Source of the DNA: Isohypsibius dastychi
Taxonomy: Eukaryota > Tardigrada > Eutardigrada > Parachela > Isohypsibiidae
Direction of reading: 5' to 3'
Length of the DNA stretch: 50,225 nucleotides
Assembly: GCA_034696485.1 (NCBI GenBank)
Contig: JAQIWT010000035.1
Coordinates: forward strand, 1-50,225
In this document: positions 1-10,768 of the stretch, one piece after another
Numbering within the stretch: the first letter of the stretch is position 1
Layout: every line of letters begins with the position of its first letter
Translations under genes and position numbers: made by a program
Notes under the pieces: generated by a model
Databases searched by the model: none
Told to the model about the DNA's origin: nothing
Seen by the model: the letters and a program-made list of their open reading frames with translations, nothing else

Positions 1-1362
1 TTATGGCTCCTCTCTGCCTCTCTGAGTGACCGCGCGCGGTGTTGCATGGGATCATTCTCTAGCTGCGCCTTCTGCGCGGCTAGCCACACGGCATGCGTCT
101 ATGGTAGAAGCACACATTAATTCAAATCATTCGAGAACCCAAATTTGTCAGAACCCCCCGTACAGACACCTTAACTCCCTTTGGACGAGCAATGCTGGCT
201 CATTTCACGGTACATACCTGTTATGTCGCGCTTATTATGTTGGAACAACTCAAAAAACCGGTATGTTGGAAATGTCCATGCCTCCATGAAAGCATGGAGC
301 CCTGACTTGCATATCACATAGTCAGCTCAAAACAACAACCCTCGGAGAGCTACAGCAGCTCAACACGAAACTCCAGCAAAACGTAAATCACTGTGCCGAT
401 GTGAATTTTTATGACGACCGAAGTTCCGTGCAGAATTCACGGATAAACGCTATTGGTATGACAAATTATGAAAATTATACCAGGAAGCACTCTTAACACG
501 TTTTTTTGAACTAGAAAAAATATACCTCTTTGTGTTCGCCGGTTTCGCTCAAGAATAGATTACGTTTGTTGAGAGGAGAGCTGCTCATAATCTGGGACGG
601 ACACGACCACGTTTTTTATGCTAAGATCAAGCGGCTTCAAACGCTCGCTTACAAACCTGTATACCAGGAGGAGCCATAGATCTGATCACCACGTTGAACG
701 CAGCGAAGTTCAGGGTACTCAGATATATCTTCGCCGTTCCCCGGCAAATGTAAATGTTGTGGAATGTTTTTTTAAGCCATGATAACCATTGCCACTCGTG
801 ACTGGAAATAAATAAAATATGGCTTTGCTACTTGGATACAAAACTAGCATTCACAAAATTGGATACTCTGTGCGATGAAGTGATTGCACATTTTTCTCTC
901 GAATGTGGAATTTATCGACACATGGGTTTCGAAGCAGAAAACTGATCCCTAGGACATCCGGCTCTGTTACTATGATAGTGTCCCATAAACGAAGTAGTGC
1001 GGCATTCGTCGGCCTAGACCTCAGTTTTACACCATGCTTCTAATATTTGTAGAATGATTTTTTCGGGTCGCAGATTGTTCTCTGTCTTCGCCTTGACTCG
1101 TTTGACTCGCAGATCATGTGGTACATGACTACAGACTAAAGCTGCAAATTTCTAATTCAACGATTGTAGCGGCTTATGCTGTTTTTATAACCTAGACGAA
1201 AGTGCCTCATAAATGAAAAACAATCGTATGTAATCCAACAACCACTACAGCCATGAAAAGTTTGGGAACACCGTATCATCCGAGTAGTAGTTTTTAACAT
1301 ATAGCGCGAGAAAAATGTAAAACAGGTCTTCCATCTTGATTGGAATCAGTTGACAGTTCTTG
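1..1362. other. No recognisable gene at the left edge
   Basis: No open frame here has a recognisable domain, signal peptide or convincing splice structure. Later exons of the minus-strand gene whose first exon lies at 1383-1629 should fall in this stretch or beyond the window edge, but I could not identify them. Confidence 0.5.
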
Positions 1363-1382
1363 CTAGACTCTTGTGACATTAC

Positions 1383-1629
1383 TTGCAGGAGTCGCCAGTT
1401 GGTAGCCATTCTCCGTCCGAACATATGAATTGACGTTGAACCGGAACTCATTATCAGCGAGTACACGTGCGACTTTAAATGCATCGTCGTGAAGTTGGCG
1501 ATTGATTTGGGAGCCTGCTGCATCCAGTTTTTGAGGTAGACTGTCAGGCGCCGGCAAACATTGAGCAAGAACGATCAGCGCCGCTAGTGTAAGCCCTGCT
1601 TGGAGGCAACGCTGACTGATGAAAACCAT
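1383..1629 (-). CDS. First exon of a secreted protein (partial)
   Basis: The ATG at 1629 opens a frame with a typical signal peptide: a hydrophobic core (GLTLAALIVLAQC) followed by a small-residue cleavage region. The frame then runs as a polar, coding-like sequence of about 60 residues. A good splice donor, A|GTAATG, lies at 1383/1382 and leaves phase 1, the phase used by the first exons of the neighbouring PAN genes on the same strand. It could therefore be another member of that secreted group, but the exon lacks the PRPG-type motif shared by those two proteins, and no PAN exon was found downstream. Function unknown; the 3' part is missing or unrecognised. Confidence 0.45.
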
Positions 1630-2654
1630 ATCTTCCGGGGATCTTTGAATAATACAAGTTTGAAAAATCGGTAAGTGAAACGACCAGGGCTAAAGTGCCT
1701 TGAAATTACTCTAGGCAGAAAAGTGTCTCATGCTGACTAGCAACGAAGAAACATTTGTGAGAAGATAATCCCTTGGGTTTCATGGAATACCTGAGCGTGG
1801 TACAGCGACGTCAGACAAATCTTGGCGATCTTTGGTTGAAAACCAACGTAAGTCTGAACCCTGTCGGGTATCAGAGAATTGTGCGACTTCTTAAACAGTG
1901 TTGGAAGCGGGGATTAAAATTCGGCAGACACCACTTAAGAATGCATCAGATCAATGCCTTGGTTGATGCTTTTGAAGATCTAGCGGCGGGGGCGGCAGTT
2001 CTAGTAAACTTAAATGACGACCCACCAGGCGGTTGTAAATTTAGTTCACATTCATTGAGTTTAATAATATTAGGCGAAGAAAATCTCTTATACTGGCAAA
2101 CAGACTATTTCTCTAGTTTCACGATTACGTCCGACGGACCTGTGAAACCATGAACTTGACGAAATTACGTGTACCATGGTACGACGAAAGATGAATGGAC
2201 AAATTATCGAGGTTCCTTTATTTTTCGCCAGTGGATTGTTTAGGAGACTTGAGATTCCGTCAATCTGTGAGCGAAGTATGAACGACGTATTTTTCCTGGT
2301 GCGTGCAACATGGTTTCGACGAACAGTTTAGAATAGGCGAAAGAGATTTTCACATGTATGACTTGAAAAAATGCTCATATATTCTGGCCCTCGTGACGAA
2401 AAGGATTGTCAAACAAATAAGGCACTGGCACAAGCCAGGACTGTCTGCAAAAGGTTTGGAATATATACCGAAGTATTTCTTCGGAGAAGCTGATCCCTGC
2501 AAATCCCCGCTCATGACCGTCAGGTTCCGGCCCAAGTAGTGGGCAGCGGATGAGCTTCACAACAACGTGAATGTCACAAAATCAGCACCGGCTGACCAGG
2601 AGACTGGGTCATATGCGTTGTTTAGATAGCAATAGGAAGCTGTCGACGGTGGTG
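1630..2654. other. Intergenic, two unplaced plus-strand ORFs
   Basis: Two ATG-started frames lie here on the plus strand (1779-2153 and 2330-2539). Neither has a recognised domain, signal peptide or clear splice signals, so I do not call them as genes. They could be exons of an unrecognised gene or chance frames. Confidence 0.35.
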
Positions 2655-3391
2655 CTAAAAAATGTCATTTAGTGAGTACGTTTCAAAAGAATTCAGTGTC
2701 GTAATTTCGCAAGTCCGCTCACCGGGTTTTTGAAGGAACGAAATGAGGCAGTACGGTCGCAGCTCACAAAAATCCCGGCAGTCAAAATTCCACTCGGTTG
2801 GTGCAACTGCGACGTTGAAATTAACAATCAAACCAATTCCTGACTGGGTGGTAAAATAACCACCATGCTTAACCGTTCCTGTTCTGGTTGAGCTAAATGT
2901 GATCGACGCCGACTCTGATCTGACATAGTTGCATGGGAGATTGGAAGGGATGAGCCAGCATGTCTTGTTGTTTGCATGAAAAACGGAATAGAAGCAGTCA
3001 TCAAGCGTTTTGCTCAAGCAGCTGGCCCAACAAAGACCTTTGTTCTCGGAAGGAATCGAAAAATTTCTCCAGGAACCACCGTTCATCACCGTTCCACCTA
3101 AATTGTAAAAATATGACTTTGGTGGTCCACCTTGAAGTGGGTGTGTTACTCACACCAGCTACCAAACTTGGAGATTTCTTTAACAATGCCTGGCCTTGGC
3201 ATGGGAATCCTGCTGAAGCTCAGATTCTGCATAGATGACTCGAGACAAGCTGTCATAGGGATTCCATTGGCCCCGGTCATATTAGCTGAAATCTGTCTGG
3301 CAGCTGGCGCCGTTTCACCCTCCGAGGGCGTTATTAATACACAATCCATGCCAACGAGCAGCGGAACGAGAAAGCAGCAGACCGACAACAT
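2655..3391 (-). CDS. Secreted PAN/apple-domain protein 1
   Basis: Two-exon model on the minus strand: exon 1 3391-3154, intron 3153-3098 (about 55 bp, GTGAGT donor, TTTAG acceptor), exon 2 3097-2655, giving about 226 residues. Exon 1 starts with a signal peptide (MLSVCCFLVPLLVGM) and contains a PRPG motif. Phase-1 joining creates a TGT cysteine codon across the junction, exactly as in the paralogue at 4336-5008 and the mucin-PAN gene at 35826. Exon 2 has the PAN/apple pattern: a Trp, then CWASC, DDCFYSVFH, CWLIPS, an aromatic strand region, then FDCRDFCEL and a late Cys. PAN domains usually mediate protein or carbohydrate binding outside the cell; the partner here is unknown. A second in-frame Met at 3427 would place 12 residues ahead of the signal peptide, so 3391 is preferred. 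Confidence 0.75.
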
Positions 3392-4335
3392 GTTCCTCTT
3401 TGATTGAAATAACACAACGAGAACCAATAATCATGAAAAAACTTATAGCTGTCTCGCTTCTAGAATTTAGGTGAGCTGTTGGCCTTAGCAACACAAAGGC
3501 AACCGAGAGGTGGTAAATTGAAAGGGTGTCCAAGTTACACACTCTGGGTCAAAAAGTCATGGTTATCGACGCTGTTGTGTGCAGATCGCAGATTCAAAAT
3601 AAATGCAGAAATGAACCACAACCTGAAGCTCTGAGGCAGTTCTAAGACGATTGTTCGTGTTGAATTCTGCTTTTTCGTGAACTCGGTGAGATTTTTCAGC
3701 TTATAATGCTAACGGCTGCGTGACTTAACGACCTCATGGTTTTAAGCGAGCCGGGGTGGAGTTTGAAGACTTTGTGGGTAATTCTGGAAACCGGTTTGCT
3801 TCAAATTTATGAGCTACAGGATGCCCATGGCTCGGGTCATTCCAGCCCTGAACTCACCAGCCATCTGTTAGTCTTCCAACTTAAACAATTGCTCGAATTT
3901 CAGCCAGGTGCTGGTATCTGTAAACTAGTGCAACCACCAAATCATACCTCAAACTCTTGTATGGGGATCAGATTCTATGTTCAATGAACCTAAATTAAAG
4001 GCAGCTGTAGAGTCACAGTGGCCACTATAGCTGCATCATCTTTTTTATTATTCGTAGTCAACGGAGTGTTTCAGAAGTTTTTATAGATTCGATGAAGCAC
4101 TTTTTCAATCCAGTTTTTCGGTCGTTCACAATGTACAGAAGGCTTTACTGATGACAAAGTGGAACATGCAGTGCGTTCAAAATATTCTGTTTGAGGTTTT
4201 CAAACCAGTCTAAAACCTACTTGAGCAGCAGACATGGTCGGCGTCTCCGAAATCACTGTTTTGCATAAAGAGCAGCGGAATGGGCTTGGCGGATCTATAA
4301 CACAGAGAGTTTGATATTGCAAAACTGATGTTTGG
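3392..4335. other. Intergenic between the PAN paralogues
   Basis: No recognisable coding region. A minus-strand frame at 4200-4330 lies just past the stop of the second PAN gene and contains a Cys pair. It could be the lost C-terminal tail of that gene in another frame. Confidence 0.35.
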
Positions 4336-5008
4336 TCACGACGATTCACCATATCTGACCAAAATAGACCCCTGGCAGCCTGGATAAAGTTCGCAAAAAT
4401 CCCGGCAGTCGAAATTCCATTCATTTTTTACGGATGACGAAGTTAAAAAAAAATTTGTAATATCACTGTTGTATGGGAAGAAACCACCATCAACGACGTG
4501 AGAACGACGGGTGGAGCTGAAGGAGATGACAGATGCTTCGGACCTTTGGAACCAACACGGTGATTCTGACGGCACAAGCCAACATGTGTTGTTCCTGGCA
4601 TGGAACACGGAATACAGGCAGTCATCCAGCGTTCTGAGTTGGCATCGATTCCAGCAGTGAGCTTTGCTCTCAGCGGTCGAGTTGTATATCCAGGATGGTT
4701 TGCTCATGAGAGCCGAACCTGCAAACGATTCCACAATTATCAAAATAAACATGTCTGTGGTTGCTCAGGGAAGCTTTCTCTGTCTTACACCAAGGACTGT
4801 AGGACATGACTTCGCGATATACTCCAGGTCGCGGGTCTGCAATTCGTTCGATCTCTGTAGTACTCGGTTCCGAGCACGCTGTCAGGCCAAACACATAATT
4901 CTGGACCGTCTCAGAAGCTATCTGTCTTTCCGCTGGACTTCTAGAAAGCCCAGAACTTGCTGTGGAGTGCAATGTCCCCAGGAGAAGCGTCGCTAGTATC
5001 ACATCCAT
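4336..5008 (-). CDS. Secreted PAN/apple-domain protein 2, possibly C-terminally truncated
   Basis: Two exons: 5008-4789 and 4718-4336 with a 69-bp intron (donor T|GTAAGA, acceptor TTTGCAG), about 200 residues. A signal peptide opens exon 1 (MDVILATLLLGTLHSTAS), which shares a DPRPG motif with its neighbour. The PAN core matches paralogue 1 closely: CWNRCQLRTLDDCLYSVFH, CWLVPS, then WNFDCRDFCELYPGC. After that the frame ends early, before the last cysteine that paralogue 1 keeps in GERTCEI. This may be a real shorter protein, a frameshift, or an unrecognised extra intron. The two genes are a tandem duplication in the same orientation about 950 bp apart. Confidence 0.72.
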
Positions 5009-6170
5009 AGAGAGGAGGAACCAGATAATCTATTGCAGGATAATAAACTGTGGGAGAGAGTTCGCTCAATTTATATGAAATTCTGAATCGTCCCAATAAC
5101 CACATCAAAGCATGAATATCGACACTAGGCAACGTGAAGGTTTCAAATATAAGAATCATACAGAACACGATGCGATTTCAGCAACTTCGACAGCCCATGC
5201 AGTATTGCTCCATAAACCAATCAGTATTGAGAATGATACTTTCGTAATGGCTTGTGACCAAGACATTTGTTCCGTTGACCGGACGACATGTGCGTTTTTA
5301 GCCGTCAAGTTTGATGTTTGGTCTGCATCAATTCTGTCTTACATATTTGAATCAAATCTGTTTGACAAATGTGATGTACCCTACGTAGGCACGTAAAACG
5401 AGTTTCCTGCAGCAACAGAATCGAAATATTTATTGAAGGAAACGATTGCTGTTTGAACGATTATTCGGCTTTGATTTGAACGAAATTTTGATTCCTCTTT
5501 TGAAACCTTTGGAAAATAGGCCCACTTTTAAATTCGTACCACCACCACACACTCGCCAATCTGCCTAAATAAGTATCTGCGTAGAGTCTATGATACGTCG
5601 TGGTTGACCTTTCTTTGTCCCTTATTCCGTGTTCCCTCACTGCTCTCAAAGCCAAGAATCGATATGTAACACCAAAACCGAACTCGTGGTCTATTATTGT
5701 TACAGAAACAGTTTGGGTGAATCATCTATTCACCTTTTAGACTGGACGTTCCGATCCATCAAAAAACGGAGCAACTAGATTTACCAGCTATGTTCTAACC
5801 ATCCATGATGGTTCCAGCGTCTGCAGTCAACATACCATCTCAAAGCGAAACTTCATGATCTGATCAAGGATTTTATCTCTTAAGAGAAGAAAACAAAACA
5901 TGAGCAGCATTTTAGAAATGTTGCTTTTGGCAGGGTTCTTCGTAACACCTGCAACGCAACGACACAGCCAGTCATGTGGCATTAGTCATTTGAACTTCGG
6001 TACAAATAATAAGGCGCGGAGAATCAAGGTGATCCAACCATCTGCCAATCTGCCGCCAATTATTTTCTTCCATTGAATTGAAGGAGCAGAGAGCACAACA
6101 TTGCGCTGAATCCAGCGATGAGGGTGGCTACGGAAATCGATCATTCGTCATGAAGCCAGAATAGACACAT
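5009..6170. other. Intergenic, nothing recognised
   Basis: Short frames occur on both strands (for example 5112-5396 plus and 5461-5655 minus), but none shows a domain, signal peptide or paired splice sites. Confidence 0.4.
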
Positions 6171-7133
6171 CTAATTGTCACTACCTGCAGCACTGCCGGG
6201 AGGTTTTGTTCCTGTTGTGGTTCCTGTTGATGTCGAGACTGTGGTCAGTGCTTTTTCACACGAGCCACATGCAGTTCCAGTGGGCGCGTTGGTTCCACTG
6301 GCAACTGCTCCTGATGCCATACATACATCAAAGTCGATGATCAGGGCGTTGGCAGACGAAATATCTGCGCCGGTTGGCGCAGTTTTGTATTTTGTTCCCT
6401 GAGCCGTCTGAACTTGCTGGACCAAGTTGCACTGGCATGGATTAGGAAAGGGGATTGATGCTTTTATAGCATCAGCAGCTTTTGGCAATGTGACTTTTGT
6501 ACAATCAGCAAGAAACAAGTTCACAGTATCTTTGGCGCCTGTGAAATTCAAATAAGGATGATAAACAAAGAAGCGCCGGCTCATGATCGTAGTGTACCGG
6601 AGTATATTGCTGAATCGGTACTATACACTGTGATCTTCCGTTGCACTGCATCTTTGACAGTCCCCAGCTTGGTACAACCTCCGCACTTGGAAGAACCTGG
6701 CTTCGTTCCAGCAGCTCCATCAGTAGTAGCCCCCGAATCTGCACATACTTTATACGGGATGACCAAGGGATTGGCTGTGCTGATGGGAAGCTGGCCTCCT
6801 GTTGTAGTTTTGTATGCGGTACCGGCTACCGCGTTCAAAGCAACATCGCACTGGCAGAGGGTATTGTCATCAAACCCGTCCCACACTGTTTCCACCGCAG
6901 TAAGCTCCGTAACGTCGTGACAAGCACCAAGAAAAATGTTTGTTGTGTCGGCCGCACCTGAAATCAGGCAATCGAGAACCACTTTCTATCAAGCATGTAT
7001 TAAGCGGCAGAATAATACCCTTATAGTATGATGCTTTGCCGTATTTCGCTTTATCCTCAATTATGTCAGCCTGCCCTGCTGCAGAAGCACCTGCACACAT
7101 CAATGACAGTCCTATGGCAAGATGGGCAATCAT
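6171..7133 (-). CDS. Secreted protein with two tandem copies of a cysteine domain
   Basis: Three-exon minus-strand model: 7133-7019, 6957-6622 and 6538-6171, with introns of 61 and about 83 bp, all phase 1; about 272 residues. Exon 1 encodes a signal peptide (MIAHLAIGLSLMCAGASA) plus a short charged stretch. Exons 2 and 3 each encode one ~110-residue repeat beginning G-A-x-D-T-x-N-x-F-L-x-x-C and continuing with CQC, YKT, a VC/SGA block and a closing CGxC-K. Exon-bounded, same-phase domains are the mark of exon duplication. The second donor is less certain (A|GTACCG fits the phase; GTGTAT nearby is an alternative). The C-terminus is rich in Ser, Thr and Gly. I do not recognise the domain; an extracellular disulfide-stabilised role is inferred from the signal peptide and Cys pattern. 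Confidence 0.72.
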
Positions 7134-9033
7134 CTTCAGCAGTTTCCTGTGCAAAGCCTTCTCCCTCAATCACGGCAATGCGAACCTATGATTAGTGACA
7201 CTTGGTTAATCACTCCTGGCTGCTGGTTTAGTTATAGGTTCAAACTCACCTGGGTTCTCAAATAACAAAATAATGGGCAGCAGACAAACTGGTGGTCGGA
7301 TAGTGATTAGCTTTATGCTGAAGAAGATCGAGATGTCTTGATATTGCTAAGTGGAGATCAGAACGTCCGGTAGACAATCGCGAGAAACTGCGAAAATCAC
7401 GCGAGGGTTCAACGCTGGTGCTGGTTGGTCGTAGCAACAGCAAGCCATCACACAGCCAGAAATAGAGTAACCTTGTTAATCGGAATCTCCGGACACTGCG
7501 GCTAGATCATTTAGTTTGAAGACGAAATAGTTCAATTAGCTTTGTCATGCTGAAAGATCTTCTTGATAGTTATTACCTCAAATCGCAAACGGCACACATT
7601 CTCGAACCATAGATCCACGTCATCAATAGGTTGAACTACAGATGAATTCTGAAGCTGCACTACAGAAGACCAGAAATTCGACGAGATCTAAAATATAGTT
7701 CGAGCACTTTTTTAATCAAACCTATTACGGTAGAGCTCAACTTTCAAAAATTTTGAGTTCGAAAAGGAAGCTCCACGATTTCTGCGACTTGGTGTTTCTG
7801 AGTAAGACTGAAATACCTGGCACCACACAAATCCGGAAGCGTGATTATCACACATCTCCGGATTGGAACACGAACACTTCAGCGTTTTAAGGTTTCGGCG
7901 TCGATAAGCTGTTGTCCAAAGGGCATCCGGAGTCGTGACAAATCCTCGGGTAGAGGTTTAACATTACACAATCGAAGATGGCCCTCGTATCTGCCTGCCT
8001 AAATTTAACCAGGTTCATGATAAAGAATCGTTAGGTTCAATTTCACGCAGTGCTATTCTGCTGCGTCGTGCCTTGTGGACGAAGATGTGCATTGAAGCTC
8101 GAACGTTTTTCTTCAAAATATGCGATGGAGAACAGCGATCGATATGGGAAAATTCTGCCCTTTCTACATGAGTAGAGCTCAGCTGCTCTATTTTGTCTTT
8201 AAGTTTCTACATGAAAACTAGGAAACGAAAGATACCAGATACAGGATTCTAAGAAACTGAGATAAATTTCATTCAAATGTCATTCACAAGTTCACCAAAA
8301 GCCGTATCGTTCACCCGCGAACATACGCAATAACCCATAGTTTTTAATCATACCATAAAGTTAGTTACAGTACAGTGTAGAGGTAGGATCTTGGCAACCG
8401 TTCAGGAAATCGTGGAACTTTTGTAAGTCATCGGCTTCCGAGTCGAGAAAAAAATATCGACTGGAGGCTGCCGAATGGTTTTTTTTTGACTTCAGGATAA
8501 ACCGACTTCAAAGCATTATAACAGAGACGGTCACCAGCAGAAACATCACCTCAAAAATTGTGCGGGCTGGCACCACCTCACGATCTATTTTTCGATCACC
8601 TATCACGAATGAGTTTCAAAGAATGCGTGTAAACTAATTTCTTTCTATTCCAAGTTCAGTTTTTCAGACCATCTTCTTTCAGACCAACCAACTATAGGCG
8701 TTGAGTCAAACTTGTGGAACGGTGGTTTGATAAAACTGGACGTTCAGTCGGTTACGAAACTTCGAGCAACTTTTGCACACCTTCAGGCACCCCCATTGTA
8801 TGAGCACTCTTTTGTTGCTTGTAACTGTACTTCAAGTTTGTTTCCGAAATCCCTCTTATTCTAGTTGAATCCGTTCATCAATGTACATTTGGATTAGATA
8901 AGATTATGAGACTGGTGACTTTTCTTATATTCATCGCTGACTGATTTAGTTATATCCAGAGACTCACATAATCTGAAGAAATTGCACATCCTTGTCTTCA
9001 TTTCACAGCTAATCTAGAAGGCTTATAAAACTT
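7134..9033. other. 1.9 kb without a recognised gene
   Basis: This stretch holds the presumed 5' flank of the two-domain cysteine gene and the 3' flank of cluster gene A. I see no long ORF, RNA gene or clear repeat in it. Confidence 0.5.
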
Positions 9034-10488
9034 TTAATCGAACCATTTATTTAAAACAGTGCTGGTCACCGTATTGATTCGACTGGCAAGTTCCGTATTT
9101 GTCCTTGCAACATTCACTTGAGTAGTTGCGATCGATGTTGTAGAGCGGAAGACTCCTGTGTTGACACGACTGAGTTTCATTTCTTTCGGAACAAACTTTT
9201 CCCCCGTCCATTCAACTTTTTCCTTATTTTCCTTGACCATACGAGATTGCGTTGCAACAGAAGATTCACTCTTGTGCTTATCCGCCGCGTTCACATCGAA
9301 ACCGATACCGAAGTCAGAAACTTTTGCGTTCAGCCCTGCTTCAACACCTGTATCGCTATTTGCATTATCGATTATCAGACTCTGGGTCTCTTTGTCCAGC
9401 TTGGAGAAATTATCATTCAATTCACTCGTTATTTTATCCGGCCGGGCATTGTCCTCGTTCCAAAACACTGAATTCCACATTTCTGCGTCGAACTGCGCGG
9501 ACGATTCTGGGACCATTTTCAAGATGCTCTCGACTAAAGTTGAGATCTGAAGCGTCTGGTCCGTGCTGACAAACTCCTCATCTTCCACATCCATTGCCAT
9601 TATATTCGTTGCCATTTCCATGGTCATTTTCTTTGCATCTGTAGAGGTCATGAACACGGGGTTTTTACCAGACAGCTGCTGTAACAATGAAGTCGCCATT
9701 TTGCCGTTCTTCAGGGTCTCGGCTCGAACCTCAAGTGATTTTTTTGCGCTTTTTTGAGTTTCCAAACTGTAGTATACAAGCAAGTTATCCAGTATGTCTT
9801 CGGGAGAGTCTGCGAACAGCCTCTTCAGTTTCTGACAACTTGATGTCTCCAAGCTGAGGAACCGAAACTTGAACAGCGATGGTTGGCTCGCATAAGAGAC
9901 CCATTTATCGTAAACTTCGTAGCCTGAACTTTTTCCGGTAAATGAGAATCTAATCTCTTCAATCGGTAAAACACGGACATCAAACTCGGTGATGCTCTTG
10001 TCCAGTTTCTCCATGATTTGGTCCCGGATTAGCCTTTCCAGCTCCTCGTCCCACATCGTCACGGAAAATGTTGTTTCGTAACGGTCTCCAAAATCGCTGT
10101 ACGTGCAAGTCACGTTCGCTGCATCTTTTTTGAACAACAGAAGAGGCGAATAAAAGTACTGAATCGGACTTCGTATACTTTTGTATACAAAGATACGGAA
10201 TTGGCTCTTGTATGGCACTGAGAGAACTGATGTGGGTGAAACCATTAAAGAAGCCCATCCCAGTTTTTTGGGTTCACTAGTATCTGATGGCACTTTTTGT
10301 CGGTTCGTCTGCTGATTGCAGCGACTGGCCTGCTTGATTGCTTGAGCTATTTGCGAACACACAACGCAATGGGTCTAAATTTCAGTGCTTTAACTGCTCT
10401 TACCGGTTGGCTGAGATGCGGTCTCAACTAGGGCAGCAACAAGTAACAGTGCATGAAAAACCAGATTAGCCAGCGACTGAATCTGCAT
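9034..10488 (-). CDS. Cluster gene A: secreted protein of the shared ~400-residue family
   Basis: Two exons: 10488-10404 encodes the signal peptide (MQIQSLANLVFHALLLVAAL), then a 57-bp intron (G|GTAAGAG donor, AAATAG acceptor, phase 1), then 10346-9034. The model gives 465 residues. The body carries the motifs shared by the four cluster genes: FRIFVYK, DRYETTFSVTMWD, VLPIEEIRFS, YDKWVSYASQPSLFKFRF, NLLVYYSLETQKSAKKS, MEMATNIMAM, FVSTDQTLQIS, MWNSVFWNEDNARPDKI and FVPKEMKLSRVNTG. The protein ends shortly after the last shared block, with no added head domain. It lies head-to-head with gene B, 280 bp apart. I do not recognise the domain; conservation across four diverged paralogues and the signal peptide make a functional extracellular protein likely. 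Confidence 0.85.
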
Positions 10489-10768
10489 GTTGGATCTTGA
10501 ATGAAATCAAGCAGTCATGTAGTTGGTGAATAGCACAACTTTTTGATGTGACTGGAAATCTGAAGATCCGCCAAAAAGTCTTCATGCAACCAAGGTCATC
10601 ATTTGAATGCTTGTGCCATAATTCCAGAGGGTATAAGGTCACACCCTGACAAAATGGTTTTGAATAGGGCTGAAATCTTTCGGGTTGCCACGATAAAAAA
10701 AGAAACAGATTTTCGCGATGGAAATCTGTTGTTTTACGTAGTGTCGCAATACTTTGTGATAGCCAGAG
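10489..10768. promoter_or_regulatory. Divergent intergenic region between cluster genes A and B
   Basis: The 280 bp between the two start codons must contain both 5' ends and is the natural site for a shared bidirectional promoter. A TATAAGG sequence near 10631 could serve gene B but sits about 140 bp from its ATG. No experimental or strong motif evidence supports a precise element. Confidence 0.3.

Noticed and set aside
1245-1568. 107-residue minus-strand ORF overlapping the first exon at 1383-1629
   Set aside because: It lacks a signal peptide or domain, whereas the overlapping frame has both a signal peptide and a matching donor.
9118-9757. Plus-strand ORFs opposite gene A
   Set aside because: They are shadows of the minus-strand family member, whose motifs and splice sites are clear.
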